This document shows, piece by piece, positions 12,947 through 24,394 of a stretch of 64,000 nucleotides of DNA (within the stretch, counting starts at the first letter, position 1; each line of letters begins with the position of its first letter). This stretch comes from Termitomyces sp. T153 (Eukaryota > Basidiomycota > Agaricomycetes > Agaricales > Lyophyllaceae): the NCBI GenBank assembly GCA_018296165.2, contig JACKQL020000013.1:372001-436000 (forward strand). Direction: 5' to 3'. Below the pieces are notes generated by a model. The model was not told where the DNA came from and ran no database searches. It saw only the letters and a list, made by a program, of their open reading frames with translations. The translations under genes were made by a program, and so were the position numbers.

Positions 12947-15654
12947 ATGGCTATCTCGGATCCCCCTTTTTTGAAGACCTTCATCGACAGGATCAAGCTC
13001 ATACCACATGCTCAGCTGCTTCTCGGTTCTGGAGGATTTGCTGCACTCGTCATTGTTCTCCACTTCATCCTTAGGAGGAAACAGACTCCAAATTACGTGA
13101 CCAATCTTGCTCACATAGGGGCCAGACGATATGATGTGATAATCGTCGGGGGAGGTCCGAAAATCCGGTCTAAACAAGTGGTCTCGTCTAAGCTTTGTTA
13201 CAGGAACAACCGGATGTGCCCTAGCAGCAAGGTTAAGTGAAGATCCTGCTATCAGAGTGTTATTATTGGAGGCCGGTCAGAGGTACGTCATGCGCTTTTT
13301 CTATATTGTCTGCAAAATGACACGCGTTACTCAGCGGTACTGCTCTAATCCAGAGTCGAACTCCAGCCCTATTTTCCAGACTATTCGATACGAAACATGT
13401 CCTTCCTTTCCGAACAGAACCTCAAGTCCATGCCAAGGGTCAAACACGCTTCTGGCCCCGAGGTAATACTATACGTCTGTGTTCGTCCTAGTTACTAACT
13501 CCCCATGAAATCTGCAGCGAAGCTACTGGGTGGATGTGCGATTTTCTCTCTCTTTGTTCTTCCATTATGTTGATCCAACCTGCAGGTTCTTCCATAAATG
13601 CCCAAATGCATGGCTCTTTTTCTTCTCATGATCGCCACGACATTGAATTTGTTCATCGTACAGGGCTCAGTATGGCGCGCCAGAAGATTTCGATGAGTGG
13701 GCGAAGTTGATGAACGATGATTCTTGGTCTTGGAAAAACTTCTCTCAGTACGCCCATTTATTCTATCTTGATCTTCGAATTTGTTCGTGACAACCTGCAT
13801 GCAGATATTTTACCAAATTCGAAAGATATCAACCTCACCCCGATTACCCTCTTGTCAACACCGCCGTTCGCGGATCCTCGGGCCCTATTCGGATCGGGTA
13901 CTTTAACACGGTTTCAGAAACCTCAAAAGCCTTTATCAAGGCTTGTACTAGCGTCGGTATACCTTTTAGCCCAGATTTCAATGTCTCAAGCGGTACGCTT
14001 GGAGTGAGCCGGGTAAGTCACTTTCGTAATATCCTTAAATGTCAATCCGAACCTTGTTTTCAGATCAGTGAGCCGTTTTGTCTTCGCTGGCGACCTTTGT
14101 TTTTTTTATCTCTTACTTTCAAGTGACCTACATCGATGAGAAGAGACAAAGAGTATCGTCGGAGTCTGCTTATCTCACCAAAGATGTTCTGGCACGCAAG
14201 AATCTCACGGTCGCAGTCAATGCACAAGTCACACGGGTAATCTTCAAGACTGAGAATGGAGAGAAACGTGCAATAGGTGTTCAGGTTGCAAATTCACCTA
14301 CTGGAATACGTTACCGTGTTTTGGCACGCAAAGAGGTCATTCTCTGGTGAGTATGCAAATGAGAGTGCCCTGCCATATTCTTCATGTGTATCATTCTAGT
14401 GCTGGCGCGGTGCAATCCCCCCATGTAGGTAACATTATCACTCGTAACCCTCACTCTACCTAAGCGGTATCTCTAGATTCTCAAGCTTTCTGGCGTTGGG
14501 CCTGCTGAGGAACTCAAGGCTCACGGGATCTCCACTGTACATGACCTTCCTGGTGTCGGTTCTAACCTCGTTGACCACCCCGTGGTTGACATCTTTCTCA
14601 AAGACAAGCACGATCGTTCATTGAAGTACTTACGTCCTAAGAGTCTCTTTGACGCCTGCAGAGTTCTCTTTGCGTTAATACGGTATCATTTACTTGGTAT
14701 GGGAGGCCCTCTGGCAACCAATGTGAGCAATCAATATGATTTCGGTCGTACACTTTACCTCAGACTGAACAGTTCGGTGAATCCGCTGCTTTTGTTCGAT
14801 CTGACGATCCTATTCTCTTCCCCAAGGAGCAATACCCAGAAGCTCTTTTGGATAGCACATCTGGCCCCGGGGCGCCCGATCTCGAGTTGTTCTCGACTCC
14901 ACTTGCTTACAAGGTGATTATATCGCCCCTCAGTCTGATTCTCTACGCTGATTGGATCGATATCCCTCAGGAACACGGCAAAATTACCTTTGACGTCCAT
15001 ACTTATGCGCTTCATGTATATTTAGTGAGGTCTCAATTTTCTCAGCGCACTCTTCTATCTGGTTCTGAATGATGGTGAAAATAGACCGCTGAGCACAGGT
15101 TCTGTCCTTCTTCGCACGTCCAACCCCTTCGATCTTCCCATTGTCAATCCCAAGTATATCGTACTACTCCTGTTTCTAATTACCATTTTGACCAGTCTTC
15201 TCAGCTACCTGAAGGTGCCAGAAGATGCCGTGAAACTGATGCGTGGAGTTCGACTATTGCTTAAAATTGCGCAGACTGAGCCTCTTGCAAGTTACCTTGA
15301 TCAAGACTTCCGCCGCCCCGACCTTGATCACGGAACACACTTGAAATCAGACGAGGAGATGCTGGAGCTTGTAAAAGAGCGCGTAGAAACCGTCTATCAC
15401 CCGGCGTGCACGTGCCGGATGGCTCCTCCAGAGATGAATGGTGTCGTCGACTCTCAACTCCGGGTATATGGGATTCACGGATTGAGAGTCTGTGATACAT
15501 CAGTTTACCCCTGGATTGTTTCCGGGCATACGGTGAGTTTGTCATCCAATCTCCGAGATCTTTCCTGCTGACTAACGAGGGAATTTAGGCTGGCGCATGC
15601 TACGCTATGGCGGAGAAACTGGCGGATATATTGAAGAAATCTATTCGTGACTAA
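12947..15654 (+). CDS. Membrane-anchored GMC oxidoreductase, paralogue of the first
   Basis: Second FAD-dependent GMC oxidoreductase. Unlike the gene at 2427 it starts with about 45 extra residues containing a hydrophobic segment ([19 protein letters not shown]), likely a signal anchor. Then follow [86 protein letters not shown], and C-terminal YHPACTCRM and [15 protein letters not shown]. Exon positions mirror the first gene, including a 4-nt ATCA exon (14064-14067). The intron after INAQ starts with GC (13608). The catalytic-loop Gly usual before TCRM is Cys here, and whether that alters activity is unknown. A truncated relic of this gene lies at 18190-18680. Substrate unknown. Confidence 0.88.
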
Positions 15655-15867
15655 TAAATGAATGAATCCACACACTAGCTAGATAATCTATGATCTATAG
15701 TGTATTCGCAGAATCATCGCTGACAATTGTTGGTCAACTATCAAGAACTCCTGTTGAACTATCAAGGACTCCTTTATACTGACTACGTCACGCTAGGCGA
15801 CTAGAGTCGAAGATATAAAATACAAAAAGAAAACAAGATTCCTACGACTCGGGCTGTAAAATACCAG

Positions 15868-16470
15868 ATGTCTAGGCGCGAAAAGGCAAGAGGTCTTTCG
15901 GAGAAATATTTTCTTTGACGTCATAGTCTTCGGTAACATTATACATTTCGACATGGCTTTCGTCGCGATGGTCAAGTCAATTCGTTCGGCGTCTGCTTCA
16001 TTCGCATAGGGAGAAGTAGGAGCACCAGGGCGACTCTCGCTCACTGGAACACCGTCATAAGATGAGTAGGCCTCAGGAAGGCTTCACCTGCATGATTGTG
16101 GCTCGCCATCTCGTAGATGCTCTGCTAGAAGCTCCCAAGAGAGTTCAGAATATAGAAATTCGTCAATGACATCGACGCAAAAATACAGTTATGAACCAGA
16201 TGTCGTATCTAGCAAAATCTCCACGTAGAAAGCCTACATCGTGGCGTTAGGACTAGAGCGGAAGTATCAAAGGGTGTTATTGGATCAGCCGAAGTATACC
16301 TGTTTGATCTTGCCTGAGTCCCAGAATTATCAGAATCGTGGAAACGGACTCGATAGGCTTGTTCACGAGACGAGATTTGCTCGTGCCAGACCCCTACCCT
16401 TGAATCTGTGCGATTTTTCCACCACCAGGGCCGCGCTTTTCGAAGAGGTCGCCCATAAGAGTGCTCAACT
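15868..16470 (-). CDS. Possible small split gene of unknown function
   Basis: I do not recognise this. On the minus strand a start MDPKLSTLMGDLFEKRGPGG (near 16470) reads to a GT donor. Spliceable blocks then encode AYRVRFHDSDNSGTQ, AFYVEILLDTTSG, ELLAEHLRDGEPQSC and finally HVEMYNVTEDYDVKENISPK followed by a stop near 15870, with plausible GT/AG sites between them. The model is speculative: some blocks may be chance open frames, and no domain is evident. It lies between the convergent second GMC gene and SVF1. Confidence 0.3.
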
Positions 16471-16560
16471 TTGGATCCATATTCGCACATACTGTACAAG
16501 TTGCTGTGTCTAGCTAGATAGTTCGTAACTAAATTCTGAAGCAATCAAACTCTGGGGTCA

Positions 16561-17989
16561 TTAGGATATAAACGACGCCTCGTTGAAGATAACACCAGAG
16601 ACCTCCAGGCCAGAGGAAAGCCCGGGGACAATTGACTCTGGGCCGCTGATTGCAAGAGTTGCAGGGTTGTACCACTGAAGAAGAAATTAATAATGATCGA
16701 AACATTACGGCAAGAGACCGACCTGGTAGATATAAGGCTTGGTTCCAGCAACATAATTTACGGCCATCTTCAGGACATACGGAATCTCTGCGAGTACATC
16801 AACCTTTTCGATGAGCCCATTGGGTTTCTCCAGACTACCCACATCAACTTCCAACTTGGCTTTAATGGTGCCCGGTGCATCAGAAAGAACTGACGGTCCC
16901 TGCCACTGCCACAAGATCTGCTGTGGCGCTTTATAGGTCGTGTCGGGATCATAAACGACATTACGATGCGTGGTTCTCGAGATGACACCCTCATTCGTGG
17001 GTTCCTCGTCTGGCCATTTAGTCTCAGCCGTGATCGCAGCAAGCTTTCCGCCGATGACCAATGATCCAATGTTGACCCAGACACCTCCAGATCCTGCACC
17101 CTTACGACCATGGGTATCACAAGTCTTGAATTCCATCTGGATTGCTGATACACCTCCATGTTCTTGGCTTTGGAAGTTCCCAAAATTCCAAGCTGCCGCA
17201 AGGAGATTCGGGCGCATGCCCTGGATCGCTTGAACCATCATGCTTGGCCCTTGGTACGGCACAGCCTTTCCAGCACTAATGACAGTACCTGTCGCCTTGG
17301 TGAAGGGCCAAAATCGATGGATTGCATAACCCTCAGCGTTTTTTGGGTCAGGCCCGAAATATGTGAAACCACCTTTGGGACCTTTGCCCACCTTCCAACC
17401 AGGAACGGCAGCTGGACGCGCAATGTCAAAAGATAACTGGAGATCTGCAGCAAGATTGGCAGTGATGGTGTATGATTCGACATAATCAGATCCCGGATTC
17501 TGCTTATAAGTAATCGAGAACTCGTCCGCTTTGCAGGACCGTTTGTCGAGACCAGAAGGAGATGTAGCAAAATTGTTCACGTTAACAGATTTCCATATGG
17601 TCTGTTTTGTCTTCGAATTGTAGAGCTTGAAAACAAATTGGATAGTCGGATACCACAGCCTAAAAACGACTTGTTGATTTGTATCGCTCTCTTTTTCTTT
17701 TAAAGACTTTGCTCACCCAACAGAGGAGTGGATCACTTGGAACATAAGGAACGTCCCATCGTCGGCAGACACGTAGAATATTTGTGTCTCGGTTACGAAG
17801 CCACTAGTAGTACAGGTCCATTCTGTATCTTTCGGTTCGAGCTCTCCGAATAACTCGTTCTCCTTAAACGCCTCCGAAACTGGATGCAAGTTTGGAGCTG
17901 TTGGATTGACTGGAGGGGCCGTACTGAAGCGATGTCAGGACCGGAAGATCGATATGACCTACAACTCACGAAAAGAGCGAAGAGAACAT
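16561..17989 (-). CDS. SVF1: Svf1 family protein
   Basis: Homologue of yeast Svf1, a lipocalin-like two-domain protein implicated in survival of oxidative stress and in non-vesicular ceramide transport to the Golgi. The first exon encodes MFSSLFS and splices to TAPPVNPTAPNLHPVSEAF, then WTCTTSGFVTETQIFYVSAD, LWYPTIQFVFKLYN, GWKVGKGPKGGFTYFGPDP, RFWPFTKATGTVISAGK, GPSMMVQAIQGMRPNLLAAA and WNFGNFQS. The second domain has RTTHRNVVYDPDTTYKAPQQ and ILWQWQGPSV. The last exon reads WYNPATLAISGPESIVPGL and ends EASFIS. Length is about 400 residues, usual for the family, with no frame breaks. The short first exon resembles the N-terminal amphipathic helix by which Svf1 proteins bind membranes. Confidence 0.92.
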
Positions 17990-18189
17990 GTGGTTCAAAA
18001 GAATCGCATATATTAGCCAAATGAGACAGAGATGTTTATCTCCGGATATAGTGATCGCCCCTCGGATCGTTCCTCGAGAATTCAGACTCCGTTGGGCAAA
18101 TAGGACAACCGTCACTACCGTAGGACACGCTAGCGCGATTTACTATTAAGTAGTATCATTGCTCAAGCAGAGCTCATTACGAGACTTTT

Positions 18190-18680
18190 TGTGTTCCTCA
18201 TGTGCTATTCCAGCGCTGGTGCGGTGCAGTCTCCCCATGTAGAACCTATGGTCATAACTTTTAATCCTTCCTATCAAGTTTGACGTCGGGGCTGCTGAGG
18301 AACTCGAGGCTTATGGGATTTATCCACTGTACATGACCTTCCTGGTGTCCGCTATAACCTCGTTGGCCATCTCGTGGTTGACCTTTTTTCAAGACAAGCA
18401 CGATTGTAATGAAATCCTTCCGGCCCCAGAACCTTTTTGACTTCTGCAGAGTTCCCTTTGCGTCTATACTATATTATTAATTAACTCTAACTGACAACCA
18501 ACGTGAAATCAATCATGTTTTCAGTTGTTCACTTTACTCAGACCGAGCAATCTGGTAGATCCGCTGCTTTTCTTCGATCCCCCAATCCGGCTCTTCCTCT
18601 AGGCAGAAGTCCTGCTGTCTATTGTATAGTACTCAGGACTTCCGTCGCTCCAATCTCGATCGCGAAACATGACGCTCGTA
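18190..18680 (+). pseudogene. GMC oxidoreductase relic
   Basis: Nucleotide similarity to the second GMC gene is clear. 18210-18240 (GCTGGTGCGGTGCAGTCTCC) matches 14401-14425. 18290-18440 matches the exon encoding [18 protein letters not shown], with frameshifts. 18540-18575 matches 14763-14800, and 18635-18665 (GACTTCCGTCGCTCC) matches 15305-15320. About 480 bp of the parent are missing between the last two blocks. Frames are broken throughout, so it is a dead fragment. Confidence 0.85.
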
Positions 18681-18892
18681 AACACGGGGAGACTGTATCA
18701 CCCCACGTGTATCGATATGGGTCGTGGGCGGACCATAAGAAATCTGTTTATGATAAATGCACGAATCAGATGGTCCGTAATCTATGAGAGGAGGGATAGG
18801 ACGCTGGCAAGCTATGTTCAGTGTGATCATTGGATACATTAATATAAACTATTCAAAGATTATATTATATAGACGTGAAAATCTCAAAAATT

Positions 18893-18975
18893 TGCGTTGG
18901 CCGGGAATCGAACCCGGGGCCAAGCCAAGATCTCCACAATGGGAAGACTCGATGTTACCATTACACCACCAACGC
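18893..18975 (-). tRNA. tRNA-Gly (anticodon CCC) with 12-nt intron
   Basis: The minus strand folds as a tRNA. The acceptor stem is GCGTTGG/CCAACGC with discriminator A, the D arm GTGTAATGGTAACAT, and the T arm CCGGG/CCCGG around TTCGATT. The anticodon stem GAGTC pairs with GGCTT (two G-U pairs) and frames loop TTCCCA plus T, giving anticodon CCC. The 12 extra bases TTGTGGAGATCT fall between positions 37 and 38, the canonical tRNA intron site. The mature tRNA would be 71 nt and decode GGG glycine codons. Confidence 0.9.
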
Positions 18976-19183
18976 GCTTGTTATACATCTCTGGAGTAGC
19001 TTGACATTACGCAAATCGTTTTCCAGATCTAGAGAATGATCGACCAAAACTTGAAGCTTCGATTTGTTCATGTCTGTGCGGAAAAAGTCTTCAACGACCC
19101 GTCTTCCCCAGACGTTAAGAGATGAACTTGAGGGAGTGCCTGGTGCGTAAATCAGCGAATCATCTGGATAGAACATAACAAAC

Positions 19184-22134
19184 ATGATATCAGGTAATGA
19201 TCATTCGCGTACAAGATACCCTTCTAAACCAAAGATATCTCGCAAAGAGGCACGCAAGGAGCAACGTCAAAATCGCAAAAAGAGCAAATCTCAATACTTT
19301 TCTGCTGGGAATGCAAACAAACGAAACGCTGAACAAGAAGAGCACGATGAGTCGCCGCAACGGAAAAAGGCAAAACTTGGCCTACATGATGTAGTGCCGA
19401 AGCCTAAGCCTACGCCCGAGACCAAATCACCAAAAGTGAAGAAACTAGCTGAGAAGGTGACACCAAAGTCTGTTACCCCACGAACACTACCTCGAATACC
19501 AGATCAAAAGAGGGACGACGACGACGCGTACATTGCATACCTCGAGGCGAAACTTGGTTATGCTAAGGGTGTCAAACGGAAAAAGCCTGTAGAAGATGAC
19601 GGTCTAGATGGCAAGTCGTAGGCTATACGAACTGTCTTCCTGCTGACTTGCAGCTCCAGACCTTCTGGATTTCGCGGATACTCTTGTCGATCCCCGGGAT
19701 GAACCTGGTGTCGACTTGAACAACGTGGACGACGATGTGGACGACGAGTTGAGTGATGGATTGGGTGATATGGTCGACGAAGACTTGGAGTCTCAGAGGA
19801 GCGGATCAGATGATTTGGAGTATGACGATGATGAATGGGACGGACTGGACTGTGCTGGAGGAGGGGAGGTCTCAAATGTTCCAGAGCCCCCACTCACAGT
19901 ACAAGAGAACAGTCAGTCTAATTCAAACGAGAGAGAAAATGTACTCATCATCCTCTTTAGCAACTCGTTATGTTCCTCCTCATCTGAGAAACAAACAGAA
20001 TGCGACCGATAAGCCTTCTGAATCAATGATCAGACTTTCCAAGCAACTCAAAGGTCTTCTCAATCGGTAAACGACATGTTATCGCACATAGTTTCTGCTT
20101 ACATTCCTTCAGTATGAGCGAACAAAACATGGGTTCCATCCTGGATAGTATAGAGGGAATCTATCGGGACAATCGACGTAATGGTATTGACTTTGCTACG
20201 CAATCCATTTCCTGGAAACTTACGTTATTTCCAGACGTCACAACGAGCCTTACAACCTTGATCATTGACGGAATTTCCTCGCATTCATCCCTACTGGATT
20301 CTTATGTCGTTCTCTATGCTGCATTCGTCTCTAGTTTGCACAAAGTCATTGGCATCGAATTCGGTAAGGTCGATTATCAATGCCGTTTCCGCTCTAAACC
20401 CACCCATCTGTAGCGGCTTACTTTGTTCAGAATGTCGTTTTCTCTTACGAGCGTTACTTTGCCACATTACAAGCTGCGACAACAGAAGATGGTGGAAAAG
20501 AGTGCTCTAACCTGATTGTTCTCCTTTCCGAACTTTACAATTTTCAAGTTATTTCTTCTGTCTTGGTCTTTGACATTCTTCGTGGATTGCTGGACGCTGG
20601 ATTGAGTGAGTTTGTGGTAGAACTCCTACTCAAAATCGCTCGAAGTATGTATTGAAGTTATGTATTGTTGTGCAACATCATACTAACTAGCACTTATACA
20701 GATTCGGGCCAGCAATTACGACAGGACGATCCGTCTGCCCTCAAGGACATTATTGAGGTCGTACAAAACAAAGTTTCCAACACAAAGGATGCCCTGAGGT
20801 ATAGGCTCCAATGTTTTCTTGAAGACTACAACTTAAATCTCGTGTAACAGTTCTAGGACTCGTTTCATGATTGAAACACTCACCAATCTTAAGAATAACA
20901 AGTCCAAGCGAAACGTCGCCCAGAACCAGGGAGCAGATTCTGTCGAACGGATGAAAAAGTTCCTCGCAGGTTTAAGCAAAAAACGAACTGGTAAGTTGTG
21001 ATCTTCGGCGGCTAATGAATTGTCAGTAACACTCCTGTAGTTCTTGCACATGAACCTCTACGAGTCTCACTCGAAGATCTACATAACGCCGAGACGAAAG
21101 GGAAGTGGTGGCTTGTCGGCGCTGCTTGGGGTGGGGACCCTCTTGTTGATCGCAAGGATGAGATCAAAGCTTCGAAGGAGATCGGAGTTGCAGATCCCGT
21201 TGCAGACCTTGTGAAGATAGCGCGAAAGCAAGGGATGAATACCGATATTCGTCGAAGCATTTTTGTGGTTCTGATGAGTAGCGAGGTTGGTATGGATGAT
21301 TCCGCGCTCTTGCCTTTGCTAAACGAGCTTTATATCAGGACTATGTTGATGCCTGTGAAAGGTTGTCACAGCTCAGACTGACCGAAGTCCAACAACGTGA
21401 TATTGTGCGAGTCTTACTGCATTGTTGTGGGAATGTAAGACTGCTCCTTGTCAATTTCCTTGAATAGGCTTCATTCTGTTTCAAAGGAGAAAACGTACAA
21501 TCCCTATTATACACTGGTCTGTCAGCAGTTATGCCGCACGTCGCACTCATACAAGATCACTCTGCAATTCTCTTTATGGGACTTTTTACGTGACCTTGGA
21601 GAGATTTCAGTCGGTGGGACTGAACTCATCAAAAATCTCAAAGATGATGATGGATTTGACTTGAAAACTGTGTCACCCACGAGGATGCGCAACGTTGCCC
21701 GGGCATATGGCTGGTGGATAGCAAAGGACTGTGTCACTCTTTCTATACTCAAGGTATGCACCGGTCCCTGCAAAAGTAGGTTTTCCATCCTGACTGTTGC
21801 TTCTCAGCCTGTCGACTTCACCTCTTTGAAGAAAACGACAAGGGAATTTCTCCGAGAAATGCTACTCCAGATCTTTATCTGCAGTCAAAGAACGACACCG
21901 TTAATTACCTCGAACGCCAAGGATGTTCCTGCAACGCGAAACCGTGGTGCTGTTGAAGAAATATTCATCAAGGCCACCCGAATCCAGACTCTTGCTATGG
22001 GTCTGGTGTATTTCCTATCCGAAGCATTCCGCGACGTTTCGAAGGATGGGGAAATGGATATTTTCATCAAGTGGGCAAGCGGATTAGCTAAGGACACATT
22101 AAGGACAGGAGTCGACATAGTACCAGGCCTTTAA
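19184..22134 (+). CDS. SGD1: Sgd1/NOM1-like nucleolar MIF4G-MA3 protein
   Basis: Essential nucleolar protein of 18S rRNA/40S biogenesis in yeast (Sgd1) and animals (NOM1). Seen: a Lys/Arg-rich N-terminus (ISRKEARKEQRQNRKK), an Asp/Glu-rich stretch (NVDDDVDDELSDGLGDMVDE), LATRYVPPHLRNK, and a MIF4G domain with LKGLLNRMSEQNM, VVLYAAFVSSLHKVIG, LIVLLSELYNFQVIS, VFDILRGLLD and SRTRFMIETLTNLKNNK. Then come LRVSLEDLHNAETKGKWWLV and an MA3 domain (IRRSIFVVLMSSEDYVDACE, NPYYTLVCQQLC, QFSLWDFLRDLG, RMRNVARAYGWWIAKD). Total about 800 residues over many short-intron exons, ending TLRTGVDIVPGL. The start ATG at 19184 is the first in frame; the second exon boundary near 19613 is inferred. Confidence 0.92.
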
Positions 22135-22475
22135 TGAGATCTATCTATCTTGCGTCTAACACAGGGTAAGACTCATGAACGCCGGAGCTATAAACATTCG
22201 CTGCGCATTAGCGCAAGTTTTTTCTGGATTAAATATACTTCTTGCTGGGTGTGAACCTCTTTTCAAAATCGGCCACAAGCAGCGAAAATTCTATTCCGAC
22301 CCACTATCTATATAGTTGGTCCTGGCCTTCCCCGGCGACGACGAGAAAAGTCTGTTGTGATCGACCAGTGCTATCATGGCAATCCTATCTTCTGAAATGC
22401 AACACTTGAGATTATATTGCCCCTTTTCCCACCAAATTCAAAAGTTGGATGTTCTATTCGAGAGCTGATATATAT
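22135..22475. other. Convergent intergenic region
   Basis: About 340 bp between the stop codons of SGD1 (plus) and EFM4 (minus). No gene seen; it should hold the two 3' UTRs. Confidence 0.35.
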
Positions 22476-23273
22476 TAGCATTTGGATGCGAAACCCAAAA
22501 TCGAAGGTACATACTGATACATAAGACGCGTCTCGCTGGTCGAGAAGATGGTCTGGAGTTCCTCCTCTGTAAAATTACAGGCTACGGACTGTAGTGAGCT
22601 CATAGCTGGAAACTATTAATAACATACATGTAATCAGAAAACATCCTCCAGGCTTGAGGATTTCAGCTATGCGTCCAGGATATCTCGCTGCGGGTGATTT
22701 GTCATTCTCATCTCTAGCACCAAGCGCAATCGCGTCAAATGTTCCTTTATCCAAGACGAGATCCCAAACACCTTCTGAGCTGGGTTTCATAAGGGGCAAA
22801 AGCGGGGGGTCTTGTTGAAGAAAATCGCATGTGTTGAAGGTCACATCCGCTTCGCGTTTGGCAGCTATCAATGTTGCAAGTTTCACCGCGCCAGGACTGT
22901 AATCTATACCAGATAGATGGGAGGGGGGATAGCCAGCATCTGCTAGTGCGAAAAGTAAAGTTCCATTTCCGCTTCCAATTTCCACCGTGGAAGGCATAGA
23001 CGATGTTGGAGCGTTTTCAACTGCCCAATCAACCATCCTTTCGACACTTTCCTCACCAAACCTATTATCATGAGTAGTGGTCGGAACACATGCTGAAAAG
23101 TCTCACCAGATCTCCCCTTCATCGCCGATCTCCTCGAAGTTATCTAGCTCCTCGGCGTAAACATCGTCCCAGCTGATCGTGTGTCGGTTTTAACGTCAAA
23201 ATATGATAATGCGATGTAATGAGGCGTACTGTTCTTTAGTACCGAGTTTCGAGGGCTGGAGAGAGTCCGCCAT
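22476..23273 (-). CDS. EFM4: Efm4 (METTL10/See1-type) lysine methyltransferase
   Basis: Class I SAM-dependent methyltransferase of the family that methylates a lysine on translation elongation factor eEF1A. The first exon is MADSLQPSKLGTKEHWDDVY, followed by DEGEIWFGEESVERMVDW. The SAM-binding motif VEIGSGNGTLLFALAD, the diagnostic family motif DLVLDKGTFDAIALG, and RIAEILKPGGCFLIT are all present. The last exon supplies SCNFTEEELQTIFSTSETRL and ends ILGFASKC. Length is about 220 residues, normal for the family. The last intron is only about 46 nt. Its neighbour PAM18 is also on the minus strand with 330 bp between. Confidence 0.92.
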
Positions 23274-23602
23274 CTGAAAGATAACTCTGGCTTAGTCATC
23301 TACAAGGTCCAGCCCATCGGCAAATAGATAGAAGGGTATACGAAAAGGATTCCCAAAAGTAGTACGTGAGGTAGATCTCGGGGAACATGGAGTCGGGGCC
23401 GCCACAACTTTCCATGCATAGAGACAAAATTTTGAAGATAACGTAACAAATGACAAGAGAGGGGTGGGGGTAACAGTGCAATTTGAGGATTATATGCAAA
23501 TAGTGTAGTACATAATGATACAATAGTAATGCGAACTGAGAGACGACATAATTTTAACCGATAATCTCCAAAAATGTTTGGAACGGGCTCACCAGGCGAC
23601 AT
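23274..23602. promoter_or_regulatory. EFM4 upstream region
   Basis: About 330 bp between the EFM4 start (23273, minus) and the PAM18 stop (23603, minus). No gene seen; it should contain the EFM4 promoter and PAM18 3' UTR. Confidence 0.3.
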
Positions 23603-23998
23603 TTACCGACCCCGTCCTCCATCAGTCTTGTCCAAAAGATCTTTTGCTTCGTTGATTTTACTTGCTAGATACGGTGAGCCGCCTCGATCTGGGTGGTTGG
23701 CAAGCATGATATGCCGGTGGGCATCCTTGATCTTATTTCGCAACAGGGGTCCATCCCTAGTGACGAACATGAGATTTTCGGATGCGCGCAACAGAGGGAA
23801 GAGTAGAAAGACTCACTTGAGCCCAAGAATAGCGAGAGCTTCTTTCCTGTCCATCTTTGCTCGGAACCCTCCTTTCACCCATTGTTCTGCTGCACCTCTC
23901 CCAACAAAAAGCCCTTTCTTTATGAAGGACCGACCAAGGATTGCTGCGGCTACAGCACTGACACCAAGGATCACGGGAGTGGCCATGTCGTTCGACAT
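23603..23998 (-). CDS. PAM18: Pam18/Tim14 mitochondrial import motor J-protein
   Basis: J-domain subunit of the TIM23 presequence-translocase motor; it stimulates mitochondrial Hsp70 at the inner membrane. Seen: one transmembrane segment near the N-terminus ([20 protein letters not shown]), [19 protein letters not shown], then after one intron a J domain with the HPD triad ([20 protein letters not shown]) and NEAKDLLDK, ending GGRGR. About 112 residues, matching the family. The start MSNDMATPV could equally be the second Met (residue 5). Confidence 0.93.
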
Positions 23999-24394
23999 CC
24001 ACTCAGTGCAAAAACCTTCAAAGAAAAGTTATTTTTCCACGTGACATCAGAATTCATTTCTGTACGTCTTGAACTTCGAATCGACGCGAACACGTAAGTA
24101 CTCATAATGCACAATGCTTAAACTTGCTTAGCTGGTTACGCAATGCAGCAGGAATCACAGTGTGGAATCTCTTAGGGAAAGCTGTATTTTCAGGCTGGTT
24201 GAGCCGTTCAATCATGGCTTTTTTCAATCACAACGTGTGAATGGTGTTCATTACCAAGATAGACGGCCATTTTCTTGATGCGATCCAGGCTTCGAATCAA
24301 GTCGCTACAGTTGATACGACTGCTGCGGGCGCGATGCACGCTTTGAACACGGGTTCGCTGCCGAGCCTTCCTTTAAACTAAACCATACCCTGCC
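23999..24394. promoter_or_regulatory. Divergent intergenic region, PAM18 / first helicase gene
   Basis: About 396 bp between divergent start codons. No gene seen. It probably contains both promoters. Confidence 0.35.

Noticed and set aside
18901..18975. Open frames reading through the tRNA
   Set aside because: The cloverleaf fold and intron position explain the sequence fully.
23574..24044. 156-codon plus-strand frame at PAM18
   Set aside because: Antisense to PAM18, which has the HPD triad and transmembrane helix on the minus strand.
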